Source of the DNA: Luminiphilus sp.
GTDB taxonomy: Bacteria > Pseudomonadota > Gammaproteobacteria > Pseudomonadales > Halieaceae
Reading direction: 5' to 3'
DNA: 6,263 bases
Assembly: GCA_024638905.1 (NCBI GenBank)
Contig: JAHEJH010000178.1
Location: forward strand, 1 to 6,263
Positions 1-6,263 of the stretch are shown here, one piece after another (the first letter of the stretch is position 1; every line of letters starts with the position of its first letter). The translations under genes were made by a program, and so were the position numbers. The notes under the pieces are model-generated. The model saw nothing but the letters and a program-made list of their open reading frames with translations, was not told where the DNA came from and ran no database searches.

Positions 1-1723
1 GCTACAGGGACAAATCAGCACTCAGGTCAACGAGAAGGTCTCGGCGAATCAGCGTGAGTTCTTTCTGCGAGAGCAGATGAAGGTGATCGAGAAAGAGCTG
101 GGCATTTCCAAGGATGACAATACTTCAGACCTTGACCGCTTCCAGCAGCGGCTTCAAAACCTGCACCCGCCGCAAAAAGTACGTGACCGTATCGAAGAAG
201 AATTCAGCAAACTGAAGGTGCTGGAGTCGGGGTCCCCTGAATACGGTGTGACCCGCAACTACCTGGACTGGGCAACCTCCGTCCCCTGGGGCCTGTATTC
301 AGAAGATAATCTGGACCTCAAGCAGGCGCGGGTCGCACTGGAAGCGCACCACGACGGACTGGATGACGTCAAAGCGCGCATCACCGAATTCTTAGCAGTG
401 GGCGCCTTCAAGGGCAGTATTGATGGATCTATTCTGTTGCTGGTGGGCCCGCCGGGGGTGGGTAAGACCAGCATCGGCAAATCGATTGCTGCGGCTCTGG
501 GTCGTAAGTTTTATCGATTCAGCTTGGGCGGCATGCGCGACGAGGCGGAGATCAAGGGCCACCGGCGCACCTACGTCGGGGCCATGCCCGGAAAACTCGT
601 GCAGGCGCTGAAAGAGGTTGAGGTGGCCAACCCCGTGATCATGCTCGATGAAATTGACAAGATCGGGGCGTCATTTCAGGGCGATCCTGCTTCTGCCTTG
701 TTGGAAGTGTTAGACCCCGAGCAAAACAGCGAGTTTCTGGATCACTATCTCGATCTGCGGGTGGATCTGTCTAAGGTCTTGTTTGTCTGCACCGCCAATC
801 AACTCGATACGATTCCCGGACCGCTCCTCGATCGCATGGAGGAGATACGGCTGTCGGGTTACATCGCCGAGGAAAAACTGGCGATTGCCAAAAATCACTT
901 GTGGCCGAAGTTGCTCGAGCGCCACGGTGCGAAACCCAATCAGATCCGCATCAACGACGCCGCCATTCGTTTGGTTATTGATGCCTATAGCCGGGAGGCG
1001 GGTGTGCGGGGATTGGAGAAGCGGCTCAGTTCGCTGGTGCGAGCGTCCATCTTGAAAATGGTGGAGGAAGACATCAAACGGGTGCGCATTGGCAAGCGTG
1101 AGGTCGAAGAGATTCTGGGTCAGGCGCGATTTAAACCCGAGCGTGCTCAGCGTGGCCGAGGCGTGGTCACGGGGCTCGCGTGGACAGCCATGGGCGGGGC
1201 GACGCTCAGCATTGAATCTTCCAAGATCCACACCCTGAACCGCGGCTTCAAGCTCACTGGTCAGTTGGGCGATGTAATGAAAGAGAGTGCCGAGATTGCC
1301 TATAGCTATGTCATTGCACATTTACGGGAGTTCGGTTGCGAGACAGATTTCTTTGATATGTCCATGGTGCATCTGCACGTCCCCGAGGGGGCGACGCCCA
1401 AAGACGGCCCCAGTGCTGGTGTCACCATGGCGACGGCGCTGGTGTCGCTGGCGCGGGGGGAGCGCTTACCCCGGCCTCTGGCCATGACGGGAGAGCTGAC
1501 GCTCACGGGTCAGGTGTTGGCGGTGGGTGGTATCCGCGAAAAAGTCATTGCTGCCCGGCGCGCGCGCATTACTGAGGTCATTCTGCCCTTTGCCAACAAA
1601 GGGGATTACGAGGCGCTGCCCGATTATCTGCGCGAGGGCATCACGGTGCATTTTGTGCGCAGCTTCCGTGAGGTGTTCGATATCGTGTTTGATGCCTCGG
1701 CAGAAGAGAAGCAGCTTCATTAA
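1..1723 (+). CDS. lon: ATP-dependent serine protease Lon (LonA type, AsrA-like paralogue), 5'-truncated
   Basis: Cytosolic AAA+ protease that unfolds and degrades damaged or regulatory proteins. The frame is open from base 2, so the gene enters from the left; the in-frame ATG at 77 is internal, because the codons before it encode the conserved Lon helix ending QREFFLREQMK. Of 573 visible residues, Walker A GPPGVGKT is 149-156 and Walker B VIMLDEID is 212-219. The sensor-2 stretch YSREAGVRGLEK follows. The protease domain carries catalytic Ser471 (in PKDGPSAG) and Lys514 (in GGIREKV), 43 residues apart as in E. coli Lon Ser679/Lys722. By alignment about 207 N-terminal residues lie outside the window, predicting about 780 residues in total. 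From memory, the segment SKIHTLNRGFKLTGQLGDVM matches the second Lon of pseudomonads (AsrA, PA0779) better than canonical Lon. No hupB follows; cmoB converges 73 bases downstream. All catalytic residues are present. The promoter and heat-shock control are not visible. Confidence 0.96.
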   Translation, partial: LQGQISTQVNEKVSANQREFFLREQMKVIEKELGISKDDNTSDLDRFQQRLQNLHPPQKVRDRIEEEFSKLKVLESGSPEYGVTRNYLDWATSVPWGLYSEDNLDLKQARVALEAHHDGLDDVKARITEFLAVGAFKGSIDGSILLLVGPPGVGKTSIGKSIAAALGRKFYRFSLGGMRDEAEIKGHRRTYVGAMPGKLVQALKEVEVANPVIMLDEIDKIGASFQGDPASALLEVLDPEQNSEFLDHYLDLRVDLSKVLFVCTANQLDTIPGPLLDRMEEIRLSGYIAEEKLAIAKNHLWPKLLERHGAKPNQIRINDAAIRLVIDAYSREAGVRGLEKRLSSLVRASILKMVEEDIKRVRIGKREVEEILGQARFKPERAQRGRGVVTGLAWTAMGGATLSIESSKIHTLNRGFKLTGQLGDVMKESAEIAYSYVIAHLREFGCETDFFDMSMVHLHVPEGATPKDGPSAGVTMATALVSLARGERLPRPLAMTGELTLTGQVLAVGGIREKVIAARRARITEVILPFANKGDYEALPDYLREGITVHFVRSFREVFDIVFDASAEEKQLH

Positions 1724-1796
1724 ACCCGGACATTACCGCCTCAAACAGGCTGCTGAGCTGTGAGCGTTGCCGCCCGAGCGTTGGTGGTCGAAAGTG

Positions 1797-2810
1797 TCAC
1801 GTTCGATAGGCTGTCAGTATCGCGCGCCGCGGCGCGGGGAAGCCTTCTATCGTCAGGGTGTGATCGCTGGGGTTCAGAAACTCTTCCAATGAGTGAAACG
1901 TCATCCACGGTGTGCGCCGCTGCTCTTCCAGCGAGGTGTCACCCACATCGACGATCTCGATCTCGCTAAAGCCCGCCTGCTTGATCCAACGTGCGGTAAG
2001 GCCGGGACTCGGCAGTTGCCAGACATTGCCCATGCGCGCATACCTTCCCTTGGGTTCCAATAGCGCGTCATCATCGCCCTCAATCACCAGCGTCTCGAGC
2101 ACTAGCTGCCCTTCGGGTGCCAGTTTGTGTTTCAAGCTCATCAGGTGCTCCATGGGGTCCCGTCGGTGATACAGCACGCCCATCGAAAACACCGTGTCGA
2201 ACACGGGCAAGTGCTCTGGCATCGCTTCCAGCGTCATGGGTAAGACGTGGATGCACGGCTGCTGCAGGTAGTGTTGGACGGCTTTGAACTGCAGGACGAA
2301 GAGCGGTGTGGGATCGATGCCGACGACCTCTGCCGCACCTGAGCCCAACATGCGCCAGCAGTGATAGCCGTTGCCACAGCCCACGTCGAGGACCCGTCTG
2401 CCCTCAAGCGGCGCGACAGCATCTGCCAAACGATCCCATTTCCAGTCGGACCGCCACTCGGTATCGATATGCAGGCCGCAGAGCTCAAAAGGTCCTTTTC
2501 GCCAGGGGTGGAGACCCATCAAGGCATCGCGCAAGGCCTCCATCGTCTCGCTCGAAGCGGTGCCTGACACGCCCACGCGCGCGGTATTCAGCTGTATGTC
2601 AGCGGTTGGGAGTGGCGGCAGACTGGCGAGGGCGTCCCGCCAGCGAGGGAGATCACCATAGCGGGCCGGCGACAAACCCGCAGTGAACTGTTCGGGTAGC
2701 AGCGTCAGCCACTCTGAGAGGGGCCCGGCTTGCCAGCGCGCGCTGAGGGCCTCCCAGTCGCGAAGGAGCTCGGGGGGAAGTACGTGTTCAAGTGCGGCGG
2801 GTGATGTCAT
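1797..2810 (-). CDS. cmoB: tRNA U34 carboxymethyltransferase CmoB
   Basis: Transfers the carboxymethyl group of carboxy-SAM to 5-hydroxyuridine at tRNA position 34, giving cmo5U, which widens wobble decoding. The 337-residue protein has a divergent N-terminal region (1-95) and then a Rossmann methyltransferase domain. Visible CmoB hallmarks are PWRKGPF (102-108), IDTEWRSDWKWDR (115-127), motif I DVGCGNGYH (142-150), IDPT (165-168), MGVLYHRR (210-217), EEQRR (295-299) and EGFPAPRR (322-329). Recalled E. coli ligand residues Lys91, Trp105, Lys110, Gly130, Met196, Tyr200 and Arg315 all align with a constant offset of 14, at Lys105, Trp119, Lys124, Gly144, Met210, Tyr214 and Arg329. I chose the ATG at 2810 because it overlaps the cmoA stop as ATGA, typical of translational coupling; an in-frame upstream ATG at 2861 would lie inside cmoA. 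The extra 14 residues relative to E. coli (323) are all N-terminal. Confidence 0.97.
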   Translation of the reverse strand: MTSPAALEHVLPPELLRDWEALSARWQAGPLSEWLTLLPEQFTAGLSPARYGDLPRWRDALASLPPLPTADIQLNTARVGVSGTASSETMEALRDALMGLHPWRKGPFELCGLHIDTEWRSDWKWDRLADAVAPLEGRRVLDVGCGNGYHCWRMLGSGAAEVVGIDPTPLFVLQFKAVQHYLQQPCIHVLPMTLEAMPEHLPVFDTVFSMGVLYHRRDPMEHLMSLKHKLAPEGQLVLETLVIEGDDDALLEPKGRYARMGNVWQLPSPGLTARWIKQAGFSEIEIVDVGDTSLEEQRRTPWMTFHSLEEFLNPSDHTLTIEGFPAPRRAILTAYRT

Positions 2811-3619
2811 GCGATGGCGATGAGCGAGCCAAAGTTCAGACACTGAAACCAGACGTCGCAACGGCTGAACCCCACTGCATTGAGGCGTGCGACATGCGCC
2901 TCTCGCGTCTCGGGCACCAGCACATCCTCCAGCGCCTGCCGTTTCTGGGCAATCTCGAGATCACTGTAGCCCTGTTGGCGCTTAAAATCGTGGTGCAGGT
3001 CGATTAGGTACTCATTCAGACGCGGGTCGGGCAGGGTGAGTTTCTCCGACAGAATCAGCACGTCACCCGGCATCATTGCCTCACGAATGCGCTTCAGTAG
3101 CGCTTCGCGCTGCTCAATAGGAATGAACTGGAGCGTGTAGTTCATGATCACCACGCTGGCATTATCGAGCGGGGTATCGAGTACGTCCGCCCGTTGCAGC
3201 TCAATGCGGCTCGCCTCAGGGAATTGCGCCAAGTGACTGCTTGCCTGCTCCAGCATCGCCTTGGAATTATCGATACCGATGAGATCGCATCGATCACAGG
3301 CGGGTTCCCGCGCCGCCGATAGGAGCGATGCACCCCAGGAGCACCCCAAATCATAAATCCGCGAACCCGGCCGGGCGTGCTGCGCGGCGAGGGTGCCGGT
3401 CATGCCTACCACCGTGGCGTAGCCCGGTACGGAACGATTGATCATATCCGGGAAGACCGAGGCGACAGACGCGTCAAAACGGAACAGTCCCGGGTCAGAC
3501 AGGGGGGAGGCGAACAGGTCATCACGCCCGCCTGACAGCGTGGTAGACGCGGGCTCACCCGCCGTCGACGGGGTGATGTCGGCGTTTGGCGAGGAGTCTG
3601 GCGGGACATTTTGGGTCAT
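2807..3619 (-). CDS. cmoA: Carboxy-S-adenosyl-L-methionine synthase CmoA
   Basis: Converts SAM and prephenate to carboxy-SAM (releasing phenylpyruvate), the cofactor used by CmoB. The 270-residue protein is a Rossmann-fold methyltransferase homologue. The family core begins at GRDDLF (31-36). Further hallmarks are FPDMINRSVPGY (56-67), motif I YDLGCSWG (89-96), IDNSKAM (116-122), the pair Asp145-Val146, MNYTLQF (159-165), HHDFKR (209-214), AQKR (224-227) and WFQCLNFGSL near the C-terminus. Ligand residues recalled from E. coli CmoA (Tyr39, Gly64-Ser66, Asp89-Asn90, Asn132, Arg199) all align with offset 28, at Tyr67, 92-94, 117-118, Asn160 and Arg227. The start is uncertain: ATG 3619 adds a Ser/Thr/Pro-rich tail of about 28 residues over the 247-residue E. 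coli protein and has no clear Shine-Dalgarno. An upstream ATG at 3691 has GGAG nine bases ahead of it but would add 24 more unfamiliar residues. Its TGA overlaps the cmoB ATG, so one transcript is likely. Confidence 0.96.
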   Translation of the reverse strand: MTQNVPPDSSPNADITPSTAGEPASTTLSGGRDDLFASPLSDPGLFRFDASVASVFPDMINRSVPGYATVVGMTGTLAAQHARPGSRIYDLGCSWGASLLSAAREPACDRCDLIGIDNSKAMLEQASSHLAQFPEASRIELQRADVLDTPLDNASVVIMNYTLQFIPIEQREALLKRIREAMMPGDVLILSEKLTLPDPRLNEYLIDLHHDFKRQQGYSDLEIAQKRQALEDVLVPETREAHVARLNAVGFSRCDVWFQCLNFGSLIAIA

Positions 3620-3664
3620 GACGAGTAGGGGCGACCAAAGGCGTAAGGTGCAGGATAACAGGGC

Positions 3665-3694
3665 TTGTAGGGCCCTCGGTTCCTCGCGCATACT
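3665..3694 (+). promoter_or_regulatory. Possible sigma-70 promoter for the aminotransferase gene
   Basis: In the 114-base divergent gap, TTGTAG (3665-3670) and CATACT (3689-3694) are separated by 18 bases and would place transcription start near 3701, leaving a leader of about 33 bases before ATG 3734. Each hexamer matches consensus at only four positions or so. The -35 hexamer overlaps an 8-base palindrome AGGGCCCT (3669-3676), and TCGCGC occurs on both sides of the -10 (3684-3689 and 3696-3701). These could be operator-like or just GC-rich chance. This is a visual prediction only. Confidence 0.3.
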
Positions 3695-3733
3695 TTCGCG
3701 CTCCGCTTGATCTCAGATTCCCGAGTGTTCGCC

Positions 3734-4921
3734 ATGTTTGATTCTCTTCCTGTGCTTCCGCCCGACTCTATTCTCGGCTTGGCGGCCGCCTGCCGCGCTG
3801 ACCCCAACCCCGACAAGGTGGATCTCACACTGGGCGTCTACATGGATGAAACGGGCTTGTGCCCCGTTTTTGAAGCGGTGCAGCAAGCGCAACAGGCCTT
3901 GGTCAGTGAGGAACAGACCAAGGTGTACATGCCGCCTCAGGGAGATCCCGATTATCTGACCGGGATCCGCTCACTGGTATTCGGTGAAGCGGGTATGGCT
4001 GATCTTGGTGATCGCATTTCAGCCGTACAGACCCCCGGGGGTTGCGGCGCAGTGAGGTTGGGGGCCGAGGTGTTGCACGCCGCCGCCCCGGACGCCACCG
4101 TGTGGGTGAGTGATCCGACATGGCCGGTGCATATCCCCTTGATTGGCTCGGTGGGGCTGCAATTCAAAACCTATCGCTACTACTCCGCTGACATGAAGGG
4201 TCTCGATTTCGACGCTATGTTGGCGGATCTGGAGGCGGCGCAGGCCGGTGATGTGGTGCTCCTGCACGGCTGTTGTCACAACCCCAGTGGTGTCGATCCG
4301 ACGCTCGAACAATGGGGCGTGTTGGCCGACTTGATGTCGGAGCGACAGCTACTGCCCATGATCGACTTTGCGTATCAGGGCATGGGGGCTGGTCTCGATG
4401 ATGACGCCGCGGGTATCCGCGCGGTACTTGCGCGCGTGCCCGAGATGATTATCGCGGTGTCTTCCTCTAAAAATATTGGCTTGTATCGCGAGCGCGCGGG
4501 CGCCGCGGTGTTTGTGGGCGGCGATGCCCGCGCGGCCGAGGCGATGGCCAGCCAGGCTGTCTCTGCAGCCCGCCGTGTGTACTCCATGCCGCCGGCTCAC
4601 GGTGCGCTGTTGGCGGGGCGAGTGTTGTCCTCGCCGGCATTGCGATCAGCGTGGGAGGCCGAGCTGGGGCAAATCTGCGAGCGCATTAACGACCTGCGCG
4701 GTCAGTTCGAGGACGCGTTAACCACCGCGACCGGGCGAGATTTTGGCTTTATCGGCAAAGAGCACGGCATGTTCTCGTTTCTCGGGCTCAGCGTTGAACA
4801 GGCGCAACGCCTGAGAGCGGAACAGTCTGTGTATATGCTGGATTCGTCCCGCATCAATATCGCCGGGCTCAATACCAATAACCTAGGCCGGGTGGTCGAG
4901 GCGGTCGCCTCGGTGCTCTGA
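3734..4921 (+). CDS. Class I PLP-dependent aspartate/aromatic amino acid aminotransferase (AspC/TyrB family)
   Basis: Cytosolic transaminase moving an amino group between aspartate, glutamate or aromatic amino acids and 2-oxo acids. The 395-residue length matches E. coli AspC (396). The PLP-binding lysine is Lys246 in SSSKNIGLYRERAG. Other conserved residues are Trp130 (DPTW), Asn183 (CCHNPSG), Asp211 and Tyr214 (DFAYQG), Arg254, Arg280 and the substrate-carboxylate Arg373 (SSRINIAG). These correspond to pig enzyme Trp140, Asn194, Asp222, Tyr225, Arg266, Arg292 and Arg386. I chose ATG 3734 because MFDSLPVLPPDSILGL aligns with the E. coli N-terminus; a TTG nine codons upstream is possible but unneeded. 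Only a weak GAG precedes the start. Pocket positions that separate AspC from TyrB carry Met37, Cys43, Val64, Cys104 and Met285, matching neither, so the symbol is left open. The C-terminal AGLNTNN is closer to TyrB. A 13-base tandem repeat begins in the last sense codon. Confidence 0.94.
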   Translation: MFDSLPVLPPDSILGLAAACRADPNPDKVDLTLGVYMDETGLCPVFEAVQQAQQALVSEEQTKVYMPPQGDPDYLTGIRSLVFGEAGMADLGDRISAVQTPGGCGAVRLGAEVLHAAAPDATVWVSDPTWPVHIPLIGSVGLQFKTYRYYSADMKGLDFDAMLADLEAAQAGDVVLLHGCCHNPSGVDPTLEQWGVLADLMSERQLLPMIDFAYQGMGAGLDDDAAGIRAVLARVPEMIIAVSSSKNIGLYRERAGAAVFVGGDARAAEAMASQAVSAARRVYSMPPAHGALLAGRVLSSPALRSAWEAELGQICERINDLRGQFEDALTTATGRDFGFIGKEHGMFSFLGLSVEQAQRLRAEQSVYMLDSSRINIAGLNTNNLGRVVEAVASVL

Positions 4922-4961
4922 TTCGGAACTCTGATTCGGAACTCTGACTCGGTACTTTGAG
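4916..4961 (+). repeat. 13-base tandem repeat spanning the aminotransferase stop codon
   Basis: The unit CTCTGATTCGGAA occurs exactly at 4916-4928 and 4929-4941, then as CTCTGACTCGGTA at 4942-4954 (two changes) and as a degraded partial CTTTGAG at 4955-4961. The first copy includes the final Leu codon and the TGA stop of the aminotransferase gene. Because 13 is not a multiple of three, the TGA copies at 4919, 4932, 4945 and 4958 fall in all three plus-strand frames. The array fills most of the 54-base convergent gap to uup. Replication slippage is the simplest origin. Confidence 0.9.
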
Positions 4962-4977
4962 CAGCGCCGCTGCGCTC
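4959..4977. terminator. Weak GC-rich hairpin between convergent genes, possible terminator
   Basis: GAGC-AGC, a GCC loop, then GCT and GCTC can pair as a 7-base-pair stem with a two-base GC bulge, located where the aminotransferase and uup converge. It overlaps the uup stop codon (4976-4978). No T-run follows on either strand, so it is not a textbook intrinsic terminator and may only be a weak structural stop. Confidence 0.22.
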
Positions 4978-6263
4978 ATCCCTCCAATTCGACAAGGCGT
5001 TCCAGAGCTCGATCGAGCGCTTGCTCCGTTTCGGTGACGGCGGTCAATGTGGCAGCAACGTCGTCGGGTGACTGCTCATAAAAATCGGGCTGAGCAATGA
5101 GCTCCAGCAGCTCCGCGTGGCGGGCTTCCAGAGACTCGATTTCGGCGGGTAGGGCGTCCAGCTCCCGTTGATCCTTATAACTCAGTTTGGTTTTCTTCTG
5201 GGGCGGTGCGCTATCGCCCTCGTGATCTGGCGTTGATTTTGGCGTGGCCTTGATTTCGTCGGCAGTGGACGTCGTTACCGGGGCAGCGCAAGAAGAAGTG
5301 CCAGCGGCGCCGATCATCGCCGAAAGTTGCCCACCGCGGGCTTCCCAATCGGAGTAGCTGCCGGCCTGTTCCTCGATGTCTCCGTCGCCCTTCATCACCA
5401 GCAGGCTAGTGACCACCTTGTCGAGGAAGTGGCGATCGTGGCTGACCAGAATGATCGTACCTTTGAACTCCAGCAGAATTTCTTCGAGCAGTTCCAGCGT
5501 CTCGATATCGAGATCATTAGTCGGTTCATCGAGGACGAGCAGATTCGCGGGCCGGGTGAACAAACGCGCGAGAATCGCCCGGTTGATCTCTCCGCCGGAT
5601 AAGGCCTTAACGGGGGTCCGAATGCGATTGGGAGCGAACAGAAAGTCACCGAGGTAGCTGATGGCGTGCCGACGTTGGCCATTGATCTCAATGAACTCCT
5701 GTCCACCACACACGTTGTCGATGAGGTCCTTTTCCGGGTCGAGCTCGCCGCGCAGTTGATCAGAGTAGGCGATCTCGAGTTGGGTGCCGAGTAGCACATC
5801 TCCTTCTTCAGGCGTGAGTTCACCGAGCAGGAGTTTGATCACTGTGGTTTTGCCGACACCGTTGCTGCCCACAATACCCACGCGATCGCCGCGCTGAATA
5901 ATAGTGGAGAAGTCGTCCACCACCGTCTCGTTGTCATAGCGGAAGGCGATGCCTCGCGCCTCGGCAACGCGGCGTCCTGAGCGGCTGGCTTCCTCTAGCT
6001 TGAAGCTGCCTTTACCCTGCGCCGCGCGGCGCTGCGCGCGTTCTCCGCGCATGGCCTTGAGTGCCCTGACCCGGCCCTCATTGCGCGTGCGGCGGGCTTT
6101 AATTCCTTGCCGGATCCACGTCTCCTCCTGCGCCAACTTTTTGTCAAACAGCGCCTCAGCTCGCGCCTCAGCTTCAGCCTGCTGCTCTCTCAAGACCAGA
6201 AACTTGCTGTAATCCGCCTGCCACAAAGACAAATGGCCTCTGTCGAGCTCGCCAATGCGATTA
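4976..6263 (-). CDS. uup: ABC-F family ATPase Uup, N-terminal part outside window
   Basis: Soluble ABC-F protein with no membrane segments. E. coli Uup limits precise transposon excision, is linked to branched-DNA processing with RecG and RadD, and probably also acts on ribosomes. The frame stays open to base 6262 and reads NRIGELDRG before a TTG at 6232, matching the end of ABC domain 1, so the gene continues beyond the window. Of 428 visible residues, the charged interdomain linker (30-78) contains the Uup-typical AQEETWIRQGIKARRTRNEG. ABC domain 2 has Walker A GSNGVGKT (132-139), signature LSGGEINR (221-228), Walker B LDEPTNDLD with Glu246, and switch His275 in SHDRHF. A hydrophilic tether (about 310-358) leads to the C-terminal coiled coil (359-428, starting KLSYKDQRELDALP), DNA-binding in E. 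coli Uup. With about 200 residues missing, the total fits the family's roughly 635. Ile226 replaces the usual Arg after LSGGE. It converges with the aminotransferase gene; no promoter is visible. Confidence 0.95.
   Translation of the reverse strand, partial: NRIGELDRGHLSLWQADYSKFLVLREQQAEAEARAEALFDKKLAQEETWIRQGIKARRTRNEGRVRALKAMRGERAQRRAAQGKGSFKLEEASRSGRRVAEARGIAFRYDNETVVDDFSTIIQRGDRVGIVGSNGVGKTTVIKLLLGELTPEEGDVLLGTQLEIAYSDQLRGELDPEKDLIDNVCGGQEFIEINGQRRHAISYLGDFLFAPNRIRTPVKALSGGEINRAILARLFTRPANLLVLDEPTNDLDIETLELLEEILLEFKGTIILVSHDRHFLDKVVTSLLVMKGDGDIEEQAGSYSDWEARGGQLSAMIGAAGTSSCAAPVTTSTADEIKATPKSTPDHEGDSAPPQKKTKLSYKDQRELDALPAEIESLEARHAELLELIAQPDFYEQSPDDVAATLTAVTETEQALDRALERLVELEG

Noticed and set aside
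710..1321. A 203-codon open frame on the minus strand inside lon
   Set aside because: Fully antisense to well-conserved Lon AAA+ coding sequence, with no recognisable domain; it is a shadow of a GC-rich gene.
77..1723. Lon as a complete 548-residue protein starting at ATG 77
   Set aside because: The 25 codons before base 77 are open and encode conserved Lon helix sequence, so the ATG is internal and the gene is cut by the window edge.
1724..1796. Possible terminator or small gene in the lon/cmoB convergent gap, including the direct repeat GAGCGTTG at 1762-1769 and 1776-1783
   Set aside because: No stable stem followed by T residues on either strand and no ORF with a ribosome site; the 8-base repeat is too short to mean much.
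1823..1836. A perfect 14-base palindrome CGCGCCGCGGCGCG near the end of cmoB
   Set aside because: It encodes the conserved APRR segment of CmoB, including Arg329, lies within coding sequence and has no T-run, so codon choice explains it better than a terminator or site.
1797..2861. cmoB starting at ATG 2861 (354 residues)
   Set aside because: The extra 17 residues would overlap 55 bases of cmoA in another frame and have no family counterpart; the ATGA start at 2810 fits better.
3652..3657. TATCCT on the minus strand as a cmoA -10 element
   Set aside because: The sequence 17 bases upstream (ACCGAG) does not resemble a -35 element, so support is too weak for a feature.
3620..3733. TyrR/PhhR-type operator in the divergent gap upstream of the aminotransferase
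   Set aside because: I looked for TGTAAA-N6-TTTACA-like dyads and found none; only short GC-rich repeats occur.
5395..5823. A 142-codon minus-strand frame inside uup, and plus-strand frames at 5327-5657
   Set aside because: They overlap the conserved ABC2 domain of uup in other frames and show no family motifs.

Overview
The window looks like a compact stretch of chromosomal housekeeping DNA from a GC-rich gammaproteobacterium. CmoA and CmoB together are mostly a gammaproteobacterial trait. The Lon copy, the aminotransferase and Uup also resemble gammaproteobacterial proteins from memory. A marine Cellvibrionales or Halieaceae-like host is possible, but the sequence alone does not prove it. 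I see no phage, transposon, CRISPR, tRNA or rRNA signal.

Layout. (1) Bases 1-1723, plus strand: the last three quarters of a LonA-type ATP-dependent protease, cut by the left edge. (2) 1797-3619, minus strand: cmoB and, upstream of it, cmoA, joined by a 4-base ATGA overlap. They form the two-enzyme module that makes 5-oxyacetyluridine at tRNA position 34. (3) 3734-4921, plus strand: a class I PLP aminotransferase of the AspC/TyrB family, divergent from cmoA across 114 bases. (4) 4976-6263, minus strand: the C-terminal two thirds of an ABC-F ATPase of the Uup type, cut by the right edge. The lon/cmoB (73 bases) and aminotransferase/uup (54 bases) gaps are convergent. No stretch over 300 bases lacks a gene.

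How the genes fit together. Only cmoA and cmoB are clearly a functional unit: CmoA makes carboxy-SAM from SAM and prephenate, and CmoB transfers the carboxymethyl group to tRNA hydroxyuridine-34. The aminotransferase may act on prephenate-derived keto acids such as phenylpyruvate. That gives a loose metabolic link to CmoA, but the divergent arrangement is weak evidence for it. Lon (protein quality control) and Uup (ribosome or branched-DNA associated ATPase) look like unrelated neighbours.

I found no convincing undescribed system. The points most worth checking are an unusual set of substrate-pocket residues in the aminotransferase, a 13-base tandem repeat that copies its stop codon into all three frames, the AsrA-like identity of the Lon copy, the uncertain start and long N-terminus of CmoA, and a changed residue beside the Uup ABC signature.
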